Notes: a model not told the origin generated them from the letters alone. Counted from the first letter of the stretch, positions 7,162 through 16,954 are shown. The stretch: DNA of 64,000 nt from Haloparvum alkalitolerans (GCF_050122995.1 NZ_JBNLIA010000014.1:1-64000); one strand, 5' to 3'. A program made the numbers and translations.

Positions 7162-8715
7162 CTACTCGAGTAGGCTCTCGCCGGTCATCGCGGCCGGCTG
7201 CTCGACGCCCATCAGCTCCAGAAGCGTCGGCGCCACGTCGCACAGCGAGCCGCCGTCGCGGACCGCGTGGCCGCCGTCGTCGCCGTCGGGCGTGAGGTAG
7301 ACGAACGGGACCGGATTGAACGTGTGTGCCGTGTGCGGCTCGGTCTCCGTTCCCATGTCGTCGGCGTTGCCGTGGTCCGCGGTGACGACCGCGTGCCCGC
7401 CCGCGTCCGCGACCGCGTCGAGCAGGCGCCCGAGCTGCGCGTCGACCGCCTCGACGGCCTCGACCGCGGCGTCGAAGTCGCCGGTGTGGCCCACCATGTC
7501 CGGGTTCGCGTAGTTGAGGACCAGAAGCTCGGGGTCCTCCCGCTCGACGAACCCGACCGCCTCGTCGGTCAGCTCCGGTGCGGACATCTCCGGCTGGAGG
7601 TCGTAGGTCGGCACGTCCGGGCTGTCGACGATGACCCGCTCCTCGCCGCCGAAGGCCACCTCGCGGCCGCCGTTGAGGAAGTAGGTGACGTGCGGGTACT
7701 TCTCCGACTCGGCGATGCGAAGCTGCTCGAAGCCCGCGTCCGCGGTCACCTCGCCGAGCGTGTCCTCGGGGATCGTCGGCGGGAACGCGACCGGGAACTC
7801 GTAGGTCTCGTCGTACTCGGTGAGCGTGACGAGTTCGACCTCGGGCTGGTCGAGGTCGTCCTCCCACGTCGGCACGGTGCCGGTGAGCATCCGGACGAGC
7901 TGGCGGGCGCGGTCCGCGCGGAAGTTGAAGAAGACGACCGCGTCGCCGTCCGAGAGGGCCGGCCCGTCCGCGACCAGCGTCGGCTCGACGAACTCGTCGG
8001 TCTCGCCGCGGGCGTGGGCCGCCTCGACGGCCTCGATCCCGGAGGCGGCCTCGTGGGGGGCCTCGCGGTTCACGATGGCGTCGTAGGCGCGCTTCGTGCG
8101 CTCCCAGTTCTCGTCGCGGTCCATCGCGAAGTAGCGACCCGTCACGGTCGTCACCTCGCCCGTGCCGGCTTTCTCGGCGTGGGCCGCCACCTCCGCGAGG
8201 AACTCGTCGCCGATCTCCGGGGCGGTGTCGCGGCCGTCCGTGAACGCGTGCGTCGTCGCGGGAACGCCGTGGGCGACCGCGCCGTCGATCAGCGCCTTCA
8301 GGTGGACGACGTCGGAGTGGACCCCGCCGTCGGAGACGAGGCCCATGAAGTGGACGCGGCCGCCGGTCTCGGCGACGTGCGAGAAGGCCGACGCGATGGC
8401 CTCGTTCTCCGCGAAGGTGCCGTCCGCGATGGCGTCGGAGATCCGGGTGTACGCCTGCTTGACGACCCGCCCCGCGCCGATGTTGAGGTGGCCGACCTCG
8501 GAGTTGCCCATCTGAGCGTCCGGGAGGCCGACGCGCCGACCGTGAACCTCCAGCCGGCCGGACGCTCCGCGGCTCGCGGCGTCGTCGAAGGTGGGCGTGT
8601 CCGCGGCCGCCACCGCGTCGCGGCCGGCGTCGCGGCTCGGATCGGGCCCCGGGTCGCCGCCGTCGCTGCCGGCGCCGAGACCCCAGCCGTCGAGGATCAC
8701 GAGGGCTGCGTGCAT
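7162..8715 (-). CDS. gpmI: 2,3-bisphosphoglycerate-independent phosphoglycerate mutase
   Basis: A 517-residue protein of the alkaline-phosphatase superfamily. The N-terminus LVILDGWGLG holds a metal-binding Asp, Ser72 lies in the catalytic GNSEVGHLNIG motif, and C-terminal VTADHGNADDMG and HTAHTFNPVPFV supply further metal ligands. It interconverts 3- and 2-phosphoglycerate in glycolysis and gluconeogenesis, in the cytoplasm. Length is close to the bacterial-type family norm. A Gly/Asp-rich insert of about 18 residues follows DGWG. The gene is convergent with repeat R2. Confidence 0.97.
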   Translation of the reverse strand: MHAALVILDGWGLGAGSDGGDPGPDPSRDAGRDAVAAADTPTFDDAASRGASGRLEVHGRRVGLPDAQMGNSEVGHLNIGAGRVVKQAYTRISDAIADGTFAENEAIASAFSHVAETGGRVHFMGLVSDGGVHSDVVHLKALIDGAVAHGVPATTHAFTDGRDTAPEIGDEFLAEVAAHAEKAGTGEVTTVTGRYFAMDRDENWERTKRAYDAIVNREAPHEAASGIEAVEAAHARGETDEFVEPTLVADGPALSDGDAVVFFNFRADRARQLVRMLTGTVPTWEDDLDQPEVELVTLTEYDETYEFPVAFPPTIPEDTLGEVTADAGFEQLRIAESEKYPHVTYFLNGGREVAFGGEERVIVDSPDVPTYDLQPEMSAPELTDEAVGFVEREDPELLVLNYANPDMVGHTGDFDAAVEAVEAVDAQLGRLLDAVADAGGHAVVTADHGNADDMGTETEPHTAHTFNPVPFVYLTPDGDDGGHAVRDGGSLCDVAPTLLELMGVEQPAAMTGESLLE

Positions 8716-8878
8716 GGTCGTGGCGTGGGTGGCTGCCCGTAACTACGCTTCGCTTCGCGCGAACCCCGCCGCTCGGCGAAAATCGGACGACTGCGGCGGG
8801 ATCTACCGGACCGTTCGCCCCTGCGAACGAAACGAACGGATGTGCCTATTTATGAGTCGAGGGCCGCTTCGATCGGGT

Positions 8879-9835
8879 ATGAACGCGACGCCCCTGATCG
8901 CAGTCCTGCTGGCAGGGTGTTGTCTCGTGGGAGGCGTCGGCGGCGTCGGTGCGGCGCCGACAGCACCGATCGACGGCGCGCAGGTCGAAACTCCTGCCGA
9001 CACGCCCGACGGAACCTCGGAGGCCGACGGAACGGCCGACTCCGAGGAGAACGACACGGCGAACGCGTCGGACGACGGCCCCGGGTTCGGGAGCGCCGTC
9101 TCCTCGTTCGTCCAGTCGACGACTGCCGAGACGAGCGGCGAGGTCGACCAGGGGATGTGGGAAGCGCGCGTCGAGGGCAACGTCAGCGCCGAGGCGGTCG
9201 AGAACCGCTCCGCGGAGCTGGCCGACCGCGTCGCCGACTTGCGGGAGCGCCGCGCCGCGCTCGCGGCCCGTTACGAGAACGGCAGCCTCACGCCCGGCGA
9301 ATACCGGGCGAAGGATGCCCGGCTCCGCGCGGAGCTCCGGTCGATCGGCACCGCGGCCGACGAGACGAGCGCCGTCGCGGAGCGCTCCGGCGTTCCGGAG
9401 GCGGCTGCCGCACGTGCAAAGGAGGTCGCGGCCGCGGCCAGCGAGGCGAGCGGACGCCCCGCGACCCCCGGCGGCGGACCGCCAGACGGCGTCCCCGGCG
9501 AGGGCGCGAACCGATCAGGCAACGGTTCGGGACCGCCCGGCGCGGGGGACGGTCCCGGTACCGGCGCGGGCGACGGCGCTGGGAACGGCGCCGGGAACGG
9601 CACAGGCAACGGCGCGGGTGCCGGTGCGGGCGCCGGAGGACCGCCGGACGACGCGGGTAGCGAGGGGAACGGTACCGGAGCCGAGGGCGACGGCGGGGAC
9701 GGAACGGGTGCGGCCTCGGATCCCGGAAACGGCGACCGCGGTGCCGGCGAGGGGAACGGCCCGGCGTCCGATCGGAGCCCGCCGAACGGGACGGAGGCCG
9801 AGCGGACTTCGGAGCCGACCGGCACCCCGGAGTGA
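8879..9835 (+). CDS. Secreted Gly/Asn/Pro-rich protein
   Basis: A 318-residue protein. A signal peptide is evident (PLIAVLLAGCCLVGGVGGVGA, residues 5-25). A region of about 120 residues with helical, charged character (ENRSAELADRVADLRERRAAL...) follows, then about 130 residues of low complexity rich in G, N, P, A and D with N-glycosylation sequons (NGS, NGT). No C-terminal anchor is seen. ATG 8879 is chosen because a TTTATGA box lies 25-30 nt upstream; ATG 8852 sits inside that box. The function is unknown. The winged-helix regulator follows about 105 bp downstream on the same strand, and the two resemble a haloarchaeal gene pair. Confidence 0.7.
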   Translation: MNATPLIAVLLAGCCLVGGVGGVGAAPTAPIDGAQVETPADTPDGTSEADGTADSEENDTANASDDGPGFGSAVSSFVQSTTAETSGEVDQGMWEARVEGNVSAEAVENRSAELADRVADLRERRAALAARYENGSLTPGEYRAKDARLRAELRSIGTAADETSAVAERSGVPEAAAARAKEVAAAASEASGRPATPGGGPPDGVPGEGANRSGNGSGPPGAGDGPGTGAGDGAGNGAGNGTGNGAGAGAGAGGPPDDAGSEGNGTGAEGDGGDGTGAASDPGNGDRGAGEGNGPASDRSPPNGTEAERTSEPTGTPE

Positions 9836-9939
9836 GACGACGCCGTCCGGGGCTCGTGGCCCGCGGTCGGTGGGTGGTCGCCGGAGCGCCGTCGGCGTGT
9901 TAGACAGCCTTTTAGCTACTCGTCGCTAACCACACGTTA

Positions 9940-10596
9940 ATGGACTCCGCGGTACTGCTCGATCTCCTCGGCAACGAGAACCGCCGGCGCATCCTCCGGC
10001 TCCTCTCACACAAGCCGTGTTACGTCACCGAGATCTCCGAGTACCTCGGGGTGAGCCCGAAGGCCGTCATCGACCATCTGCGCAAGCTGGAGGAGGCCGG
10101 CCTCATCGAGTCGCGGACGGACGACAAGCGCCGCAAGTACTTCCACATCTCCCGGAGCCTCCGGCTGGAGGTGAACGTCTCGCCGCACGGGTTCGGCGCC
10201 AAGAGCGCCTATCCGGCGAGTGCGAACCTCGACATGAACGGGCGCTGTTCGCTGCTCTCGCTCGAGTTGGACCTGGAACCGGAGTGCAACGACATGGCGG
10301 AGCTGGCCGCGGAGTTCGGACGGCTCCGCTCGCTCGACCGCGAGCTCTCGCTGGCCCAGCGGTGGGTCCACGGCCGGCTCGAGGAGACGCTCTCCCGGAT
10401 CGACGAACGGCTCGGCACCGAGGCCGACAGCCAGTTCTACGCCGAGGTACTGGCCGCGGTCGTGGAGACGGACGGCTCCGCGGACGCGGTCGCGGCCGAA
10501 GTGAGCGCGCCCGGCGACGCGGTTCGGGACGCGCTCGACAGGCTCGCGGACGTGGGCGTTCTCACGCGCGAGGAGAACGGCTTCGCGGTCCGGTAA
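9940..10596 (+). CDS. ArsR-like winged-helix transcriptional regulator
   Basis: A 218-residue protein. Residues 1-75 form a clear winged-helix DNA-binding domain: LLGNENRRRILRLLSHKPCYVTEISEYLGVSPKAVIDHLRKLEEAGLIESR, with wing DDKRRKYFHIS. The remainder is a haloarchaea-type extension with a coiled helical part (LAAEFGRLRSLDRELSLAQRWVHGRLEETLSRIDERL) and a second small helical domain near the C-terminus. A TTTTAG box about 27 nt before the ATG suggests a leaderless transcript. The target and ligand are unknown; the adjacent secreted-protein gene is a candidate target. Confidence 0.85.
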   Translation: MDSAVLLDLLGNENRRRILRLLSHKPCYVTEISEYLGVSPKAVIDHLRKLEEAGLIESRTDDKRRKYFHISRSLRLEVNVSPHGFGAKSAYPASANLDMNGRCSLLSLELDLEPECNDMAELAAEFGRLRSLDRELSLAQRWVHGRLEETLSRIDERLGTEADSQFYAEVLAAVVETDGSADAVAAEVSAPGDAVRDALDRLADVGVLTREENGFAVR

Positions 10597-10620
10597 CCTC
10601 CGGCGTCGGCGTCCCGTGGG

Positions 10621-11103
10621 TCACTCCACGGTCGCGGTCAGTCCCGCGCGGAGGTCGCGTCCGAAGTAGGTGCCGAGGAGCGCGACGACCGCCCCGAGCG
10701 CGGTGCCGACGCCGACGAGGCCGACGCCGTACTCCTGCAGGAACTGGACGCCGACCGGGAGGAACCCGACCGACAGGGCGCTCAGGAGTGCGCTCGCCGC
10801 GCCGATGCCGGCGCCCGCCAGCGCCGTCTCCGCGTAGCGGCGACGCGAGGCGAGTGCACCGATCAGGAACGCGCCCGCGGCGACGCCGGCGAGTCGCCCG
10901 ATGCTGCCGCCGACTATCGGGACGAACCCGCCGAGCACCGAACCCGCACCGAGCGTGAGCAGCGCGACGCCGAGCGCCCTGAGCGAGAACGCGCGGCCGC
11001 GGACGCCGACGAGCGACACCTGGCCCCCGTCGGTTCCGGCGTCGTCCGCGGACGCGGCGGTGTCGCGCGCTCCGGCGTCGGACCGGTCGATGGAGGGCGT
11101 CAT
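10621..11103 (-). CDS. Small integral membrane protein, DUF456-like
   Basis: A 160-residue protein: 40 acidic residues, then four glycine-rich membrane helices (ALGVALLTLGAGSVLGGFVPIVGG, LAGVAAGAFLIGALA, AGAGIGAASALLSALSVGF, VGLVGVGTALGAVVALLGTYFG). The glycine zippers recall the DUF456 family, but I cannot confirm membership. ATG 11103 is used; the frame is open to 11184. It is convergent with the winged-helix regulator and divergent from the UspA gene. The function is unknown. Confidence 0.65.
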   Translation of the reverse strand: MTPSIDRSDAGARDTAASADDAGTDGGQVSLVGVRGRAFSLRALGVALLTLGAGSVLGGFVPIVGGSIGRLAGVAAGAFLIGALASRRRYAETALAGAGIGAASALLSALSVGFLPVGVQFLQEYGVGLVGVGTALGAVVALLGTYFGRDLRAGLTATVE

Positions 11104-11213
11104 ACCCGACGGTTCGGCCGCGCGGCCTTTGTTCTTGCGCCGGGCGGAACGACGCGGGTCGGTCCGACGCACCGAGGACAGCACTCAAGCCGGCGGCCCG
11201 CGAAGCCCGAGAC

Positions 11214-11639
11214 ATGACCGACATCCTCTCCCGACCGCTGGTTCCGGTCGCGAGCGTCGAGGACGCGGAGTCGACCTACGAGGCGCTCCGCGAGTACGTG
11301 GACGCTGACGCCGAGATCCACGTCGTCAACGTGATCGAGAAGGCCGGCGGCGCGCCCGACAAAGCGGGCGTCGAACAGCGCGAACTGGCGGCCGAGGAGG
11401 CGTTCTCCCTGTTTCGGGACCGCGCCGCGGCGGACGGGCTGACCGTCGAGACGGATCTGTTGTACGGAACCGACGTGGCGGCGGCGATCCGCGAGGCGGC
11501 CGCGGAGAGGAGCGCCACGTCGATCGCCTTCCGGTCGCGCGGCGGCGGCCGGATCGTCGACTTCCTCTCCGGAAGCGTCCGGACGAAGCTCGTGACGGAG
11601 GTTGACCGGCCGGTCGTCGTACTGCCCCGAGACGAGTAG
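11214..11639 (+). CDS. UspA-type universal stress protein
   Basis: A 141-residue single-domain protein. The N-terminal beta strand ILSRPLVPVASVEDAE, central EIHVVNVIEKA and C-terminal GSVRTKLVTEVDRPVVVLP fit the universal stress fold. The ATP-binding G-2x-G-9x-G-S/T motif is partly recognisable in RSRGGGRIVDFLSGSV. Such proteins bind nucleotides and act in stress responses, but the specific role is unknown. It is a stand-alone gene divergent from the DUF456-like gene. Confidence 0.88.
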   Translation: MTDILSRPLVPVASVEDAESTYEALREYVDADAEIHVVNVIEKAGGAPDKAGVEQRELAAEEAFSLFRDRAAADGLTVETDLLYGTDVAAAIREAAAERSATSIAFRSRGGGRIVDFLSGSVRTKLVTEVDRPVVVLPRDE

Positions 11640-11714
11640 CTGACGGTGCGGCGACGGCGCGTCTGACGCCCGGCGGACGGGGATTTAACCCGACACGGCG
11701 ACAACGCCGTGCGA

Positions 11715-12203
11715 ATGAGTCCCGTGCCCGCGTCGATCGCCTGGCTGCTCGTCGGCATCGTGGCCGGACTGATCGGCGCCGCGGTGATGAGCTACCCGAT
11801 GTCCCGGTCCGCGACCGGGTTCGTCCCCGCGCGCGTCGCCACGGCGCTCGTGACGCGGCGCCGACCCGCCGACGTGCCCCTCCCGCAGGCGCTGGCGTTC
11901 CACGGCGTCGCCGGCGCGGGCGCGGGGGCGGTCTACGCCGTGCTGGCGGCCGGACTCGACAGGGTCCTGCCGGCGCTCGGCACGCTTCCCGGTGGAGTCG
12001 GGCTCCCCGCACATCTGCTGGCGGCCGCGCTCGTGGCCGGTGCGGTGTACCTCGTGTTCGCGGTCATCGTGTTCCCGCACGCCGGCGGGCGCGCCTACGA
12101 GGAGCGCGACACGGAGGTGCAGGGTCGGTGGCTCCGCGCGAGTCTCGCGTTCGGCGCCGCGCTCGCGGTCACGGCGCCGGCGCTCGCGTCCCTGCTGGGG
12201 TGA
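11715..12203 (+). CDS. Hypothetical four-helix membrane protein
   Basis: About 162 residues with four predicted membrane helices (IAWLLVGIVAGLIGAAVMSYP, FHGVAGAGAGAVYAVLAAGL, LLAAALVAGAVYLVFAVIVFP, SLAFGAALAVTAPALASLLG) and a short arginine-rich cytoplasmic loop between the first two. No family is recognised. GTG 11709 is an alternative start two codons upstream; a GATTTAACC box about 30 nt before ATG 11715 fits either. It follows the UspA gene on the same strand after 75 bp. Confidence 0.65.
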   Translation: MSPVPASIAWLLVGIVAGLIGAAVMSYPMSRSATGFVPARVATALVTRRRPADVPLPQALAFHGVAGAGAGAVYAVLAAGLDRVLPALGTLPGGVGLPAHLLAAALVAGAVYLVFAVIVFPHAGGRAYEERDTEVQGRWLRASLAFGAALAVTAPALASLLG

Positions 12204-12280
12204 CGGAAGGCGCCCGCGGTGGCACACCGGACACCGCCGCGGACCGTATCGCTTTTGCCGCGTCTCGGGGAGGGTTCCAC

Positions 12281-13006
12281 ATGGCGAAACAGCCGCACCT
12301 GCTCGTCGAGGAGGGCGACGTTCACGAGATCGCGATCATTCCGGGGGACCCGGGCCGCGTCGACCGCATCGCGGACCAGTGTGACGACAGCGAGGTCGTC
12401 GCACAGAACCGCGAGTACAAGGTCGTCAACGCGGAGTACGAGGGCTGCGAGCTGACGATCTGCTCGACCGGGATCGGCTGCCCCTCCGCGGCCATCGCCG
12501 TCGAGGAGCTGTCGCGCGTCGGCGTCGAGACGTTCCTCCGCTGTGGCACCTGCGGCGGGCTGCAGTCGGACATCGAGATCGGGGACATGATCGTCGCCTC
12601 CGGCGCCGCCAAGGAGGAGGGGACCTCCAAGCGCTACGAGTCCGCGAACTACCCCGCGGTGCCGGACTACGACGCACTGACGGAACTCGTCGGCGCGGCC
12701 GAGCGCAACGGCGAGGAGGTTCACGTCGGCCCCATCGTCTCCGACGACGCCTTCTACAACGAGTCCGAGGACTTCGTCGACGACTGGGAGGACGCGAACC
12801 TGCTGGCCATCGAGATGGAGGCCGCGACGGTCTTCTCGCTGGCGCGCCGGAAGGGCCTTCGCGCGGGCGCCATCTGCACCGTGGACGGCAACCTCGTCGA
12901 GGGTACCCAGAAGGGCGCCGACTCGGACGACGAACTGCCCGAGAAGGCCAAGAACAACGTCGAACGGGCGATCAAGATCACGCTGGAAGCCGTCACCGCG
13001 CTGTAG
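12281..13006 (+). CDS. udp: Uridine/nucleoside phosphorylase (PNP/UDP family)
   Basis: A 241-residue protein of the PNP/UDP phosphorylase family. The N-terminal IIPGDPGRVDRIA is the phosphate-binding loop, STGIGCPSAAIAVEEL lies in the middle, and LAIEMEAATVFSLA supplies the ribose-binding Glu-Met-Glu. It cleaves a nucleoside with phosphate to give a free base and ribose-1-phosphate. Specificity for uridine is inferred from overall similarity; purine nucleosides are possible. It is a single gene, convergent with the histidine kinase. Confidence 0.9.
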   Translation: MAKQPHLLVEEGDVHEIAIIPGDPGRVDRIADQCDDSEVVAQNREYKVVNAEYEGCELTICSTGIGCPSAAIAVEELSRVGVETFLRCGTCGGLQSDIEIGDMIVASGAAKEEGTSKRYESANYPAVPDYDALTELVGAAERNGEEVHVGPIVSDDAFYNESEDFVDDWEDANLLAIEMEAATVFSLARRKGLRAGAICTVDGNLVEGTQKGADSDDELPEKAKNNVERAIKITLEAVTAL

Positions 13007-13048
13007 GTCGCGAACGCACCGAGGCGGGACCCGGTACCGCGCCCCGCG

Positions 13049-15658
13049 TCACTCGGGGCGGTCGACGCCGGTGATCTCGAAGCGCGCGCCGCCCGTCGCG
13101 CCGTCTGCCACGGCGATTTCCCACCCGTGGGCGGTCGCGATCTGCTTGACGACCCGGAGTCCGATCCCGGTCCCGCTCTCCTTGGTCGTGGACCCGGTCT
13201 CGAAGAGGGTCGCGCGGACCTCCTCGGAGATGCCGACGCCCGTGTCCTCGACGAAGAAGCCGTTCGGGAGGTCGCCGATTCGGACGGTGATGTCGTTGTC
13301 CCCGTGTTCGACGGCGTTCCGGATCAGGTTCTCGAGTAGCTGGACGACCCGGCTCTCGTCGGCGACGATCCGGCCCTCCGCGGTCACGTCGAGCGCTGTC
13401 TCGCCGGTCGTGACGTTCGACCACGCCTCCTCGGCGACGGCCCGGACGCCGACGTGAGTCAGCTCCCCGATCACCTCGCCCTCACGGGCCAGCGTCAGGA
13501 TGTCCTCGATCAGGTCGTTCATCCGCTCGTGTGCCCCCGCGATCTTCGCGAGGTGGTCGCTGTCAGACTCCTCCATCGCGAGGTCGAGGTAGCCGTCCGC
13601 GACCGACAGCGGGTTCCGCAGGTCGTGGGAGACGATGCTCGCGAACTCCGATAACTGCGCGTTCTTCGCCTCCAGTTGCGACTGTTGCTCGCGGTGTTCC
13701 AGTTCGTAGGAGAGCCAGCGCGTCAGTAGCTCGACGAACGTCCGCTCCATCTCGGTGAACTCCCGGTCCCGCGGCGCCGTGGCGGCGAAGCAGACCGTGC
13801 CGTACAACCGGCCGTTGACCACGATCTTCCCCCCGATGTACGTGCCGAGGTCGAAGCGGTCGAAGGCCGGGCCGTCCGCCCACCCCTCCGCGACCGCGTT
13901 CCGTACTGCGAGCAGTCCCGTGTCGGCGGAGACGGTCCTGCGGCAGTACGACTCCCCGAGCGGGCACGTCTCCCCCGGCTGGAGCAGGTCGTGGTCACCG
14001 GTCGAGGCGACGACCGTCTGTGTGGTCTCGGTGAGCTCCGTCACGAACCCGTACGGAAGGTCGAGGTACTCACCGCCGATGCGGAGGATCGCCTGCTGTT
14101 TCTCCTCGAACGGCGTGGCCGTGTCCGACGCGGTCTCGTAGAGTTCGTGGATCGTGTCGACCGTCTCCTGGAGCTCCGACCGCGTCCGCCGCTGTTCGGT
14201 GATGTCGCGGAAGTAGACCGTGAGTCCGGTCTCCGACGGGAACGCGCGAATCTCCAGGTCGGCGTCCAGCGGCTCGTAGTAGGTCTCGAAGGACACCGGC
14301 TCCCCGGACGCCACGGCCTCGTGGTACTCCTCGTAGATGTGCGTGTCGACGGCCTCGGGGAACTCCGCCCAGACGTTCCGCCCGAGCAGTTCGTCGGCGT
14401 CGCGCCGGAGTACACGCTCAGCCTGCTCGTTGAGGAACGTGAACGTCCAGTCCTCGTCGACCGCGAAGACCGCGTCGGTCATGCGGTCGAACGCCTCCTG
14501 TTGGGCGCGTTCAAGCCGTTTGAGCTCCGTTATGTCGCGGTAGAACCAGACGAAGCCGAGTCGGTCGCCGTCATCGGTGCGCGCGACCGCCGAGTACTGG
14601 TCGAGAACCGTCCCGTCGGCGAGACGGATCTGCTCGTGTCGAGCCCGTCCGGGGTCGCGATACTGGGCCTCGATGCTCTCCCGGAACGCGTCGGGATCGA
14701 CGACGCGCTCCGCCGCCGTCTCCAGCGCGAGGTCGGCGTCGCCGGACGCGAGCACGTCCTCGGGAAGGTCCCAGACGTCGAGGAACCGGTCGTTGTACGT
14801 GATGACGTTCCGGTCGACGTCGGTGACGAGGATGCCGTCGGGGCTCCCCTCGAACGTCGAACTCAGGAGAGACCGACGGTACTCCAGTTCACGCTCGTAC
14901 GCGACACGCTCCGAGACGTCCCGCAGGATGTAGACGACCGCCGCCGACCCGTCCCACGTGATCGCGCGTGCGGACCCCTCCACCGGGATCTCCCCCTTCT
15001 CCGAGGCGGCGGTCAGACGGTCGTGCTCGAAGGCGGTCCCGTCCTCGGCGGCCACACCGAGCGGCGGCCCCGCGCCGTCGTGTGAGAACAACTCCGAAAC
15101 GGACGTGTCGTGCAGCTCCGCGGCCGACGCAGTGCCGAACAGCTCCACCGCCGCCGGGTTCGCGTAGACACAGCGTCCCTCGATGCCCACGAGGATCGCG
15201 TTCGGCGACGCTTCGAGGATCGCCTCCGCGTGTTCGCGGGCGGTCGTCGCCTCCTCGCTCAGCCGTCGTCGCTCCACGGCGTTCGTGAGGCGCTGGGCGA
15301 GGACGCGGTACTGGTCGGTTCCGGACTCCTTCCGCATGTAGTCGGTCACTCCGGCGCTTATCGCGTCGCTGGCGATCTCCTCGGAGCCGCGGCCGGTGAA
15401 CAGCAGGAATGGCACGTCAGGGTCCTCGGCGCGCACCGTCTCCAGAAACACCAGTCCGTCGGCCTCGGGCATGTCGTAGTCGCTCACGATGCAGTCGAAC
15501 GTCCGGTCGTCGACGAGCGCGAGTGCCTCGCCGACCGTCGTCGCGGCCGTCACCGCGATCCGGTCGTCGAAGCGTTCGAGGTACGTCCCGATGAGTTCCG
15601 CCATCCCCGGCTCGTCGTCGACGCAGAGCACCGAGATCGGAGCGGAGTCCTGCGGCAT
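13049..15658 (-). CDS. Hybrid sensor histidine kinase (REC-PAS-PAS-PAS-GAF-HisKA-HATPase)
   Basis: An 869-residue soluble protein. Domains in order: receiver (about 8-125, Asp60 as phospho-acceptor in IVSDYDMP), three PAS domains (about 145-255, 270-380, 390-500), GAF (about 510-650), HisKA with His678 in SHDLRNPLS, and HATPase_c with the N box NLIRNAVEHG (777-786) plus DTGVGIS and GTGIGL. No membrane helix is seen, so it probably senses an internal signal such as redox state or light. Haloarchaeal kinases of this type often lack a dedicated response regulator. ATG 15658 is used; the open frame upstream is a shadow extension into the channel gene. Confidence 0.93.
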   Translation of the reverse strand: MPQDSAPISVLCVDDEPGMAELIGTYLERFDDRIAVTAATTVGEALALVDDRTFDCIVSDYDMPEADGLVFLETVRAEDPDVPFLLFTGRGSEEIASDAISAGVTDYMRKESGTDQYRVLAQRLTNAVERRRLSEEATTAREHAEAILEASPNAILVGIEGRCVYANPAAVELFGTASAAELHDTSVSELFSHDGAGPPLGVAAEDGTAFEHDRLTAASEKGEIPVEGSARAITWDGSAAVVYILRDVSERVAYERELEYRRSLLSSTFEGSPDGILVTDVDRNVITYNDRFLDVWDLPEDVLASGDADLALETAAERVVDPDAFRESIEAQYRDPGRARHEQIRLADGTVLDQYSAVARTDDGDRLGFVWFYRDITELKRLERAQQEAFDRMTDAVFAVDEDWTFTFLNEQAERVLRRDADELLGRNVWAEFPEAVDTHIYEEYHEAVASGEPVSFETYYEPLDADLEIRAFPSETGLTVYFRDITEQRRTRSELQETVDTIHELYETASDTATPFEEKQQAILRIGGEYLDLPYGFVTELTETTQTVVASTGDHDLLQPGETCPLGESYCRRTVSADTGLLAVRNAVAEGWADGPAFDRFDLGTYIGGKIVVNGRLYGTVCFAATAPRDREFTEMERTFVELLTRWLSYELEHREQQSQLEAKNAQLSEFASIVSHDLRNPLSVADGYLDLAMEESDSDHLAKIAGAHERMNDLIEDILTLAREGEVIGELTHVGVRAVAEEAWSNVTTGETALDVTAEGRIVADESRVVQLLENLIRNAVEHGDNDITVRIGDLPNGFFVEDTGVGISEEVRATLFETGSTTKESGTGIGLRVVKQIATAHGWEIAVADGATGGARFEITGVDRPE

Positions 15659-15698
15659 ACCACACACACTCGTCCGAGCGGGAAAAGATCGCCGGGCC

Positions 15699-16853
15699 CT
15701 ACTCGTCCTCCTCGCCCATAATCTCGTCCGCGACCTCCTCGCTGTCGCCGCCGAACGCGGAGTCGACGAGGAGATGGCCACCGAGCGTCGACGGCGAGAT
15801 GACGTGGTCCGCGCCGGCGCGGCGGAGTTTGTCGACGTTCTCGCGCTGTGTCGCGGCCGCGACGATCCGGATCGAGGGGTTGAGTTGGCGTGCGGTGAGG
15901 ATCGCCAGCGCGTCCTTCGCGTCGTCGTTGGTGGCGACGACGACCGCGCGGGCGTCCTCGATCCGCGCGCGCTCGAGCGGTCCCACGTCGCTCGGGTCGG
16001 CGGTGAGCGTCGGGACTTCGTCCTGGCCGAACAGGCGAGCGGTCCGGTCATCCTCGGTGATGACCGCGAACGGGACGCCTCTGTCCGCAAGTTCTTCCAG
16101 TATCGGTTCCGTCAGGTCCCCGGAGCCGAGCACGAGGACGTGGCTTTCGAGTAGGTCGAGCTGTCTGTCTGTCATTTTTCCGAGTGCCTTCGAGAGCTGC
16201 GCCTCGATCGCGGGCGTGAGCAGGACCCCGAGCGCCACCGCGAACGCGGCCACGTTGATCACGAGCACCGAGATGCCGAACATCCGGCCGATGTCGGTCG
16301 ACGGCGAGATGTCGCCGTAGCCCACGGTCGAGGCGGTGACGACCGTGAAGTAGAACGCGTCGACGACCGTCTCGATCCCCGAGAACTCATCGCGGAGCGC
16401 GAAGGAGCCGAAGGTTCCGTATCCCATCGCCGTCACGAGCGCGGTTCCGGCCGCCAGTTGCGTCGGCGACGGGCGGTACGTCCGCGTGAACCGGCCGCGG
16501 TTGATGAGGAGCCCCGGCAGCGAGAGCAACGACAGGGCGACGAGCGGATACGCGAACGCCGACGTCTGCAGGAGCCCCTGTACCGCGGTCAGCGGAAGCA
16601 GCACCGCCGTCGAGTACCAGCCGACGCGGTAGCCACGCTTGAGCGCGTAGCCGCTGCCGAGCATCGCGAACCCCGTCAGCGTCCCCGTGAAGCCGACGGT
16701 CTGTTTCACCCAGTCCGGGACGTGCGGCGCGAGCGGGCCGGCGACCCCGCCGGTCGAGATGTGGATGAGCCCGACGAGGATCGACAGCACCGCGACGGCG
16801 AACGTCAACACGATCGACGCCCGCACGGTGACCCACTCCCGGCTCAGACCCAT
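15699..16853 (-). CDS. Potassium channel with TrkA-N domain
   Basis: A 384-residue protein. It has about six membrane helices, a pore loop with the K+ selectivity filter TVGYGD (residues 176-181), a final helix GISVLVINVAAFAVALGVLL, and a C-terminal Rossmann TrkA-N domain (HVLVLGSGDLTEPILEELADRGVPF) expected to bind a nucleotide and gate the pore. Four extra N-terminal helices precede the two-helix pore module. It is transcribed divergently from two TrkA-C-type genes, suggesting a potassium module. The downstream histidine kinase starts about 40 bp after its stop on the same strand and could be co-transcribed. Confidence 0.92.
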   Translation of the reverse strand: MGLSREWVTVRASIVLTFAVAVLSILVGLIHISTGGVAGPLAPHVPDWVKQTVGFTGTLTGFAMLGSGYALKRGYRVGWYSTAVLLPLTAVQGLLQTSAFAYPLVALSLLSLPGLLINRGRFTRTYRPSPTQLAAGTALVTAMGYGTFGSFALRDEFSGIETVVDAFYFTVVTASTVGYGDISPSTDIGRMFGISVLVINVAAFAVALGVLLTPAIEAQLSKALGKMTDRQLDLLESHVLVLGSGDLTEPILEELADRGVPFAVITEDDRTARLFGQDEVPTLTADPSDVGPLERARIEDARAVVVATNDDAKDALAILTARQLNPSIRIVAAATQRENVDKLRRAGADHVISPSTLGGHLLVDSAFGGDSEEVADEIMGEEDE

Positions 16854-16954
16854 ACCCGCTCGTCGCGGACTGCGAACTTAAACGCCACGCGACGGGCGCG
16901 CCGCGGTGCCGACCCTATGCGGCGTTCGGTCCGGCTCCGGTCCGCGTGGCCGCT

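Noticed and set aside
15659..16090. N-terminal extension of the histidine kinase into the channel gene
   Set aside because: The receiver domain starts at MPQDSAPISV (15658); the extension is a shadow of the TrkA-N region.
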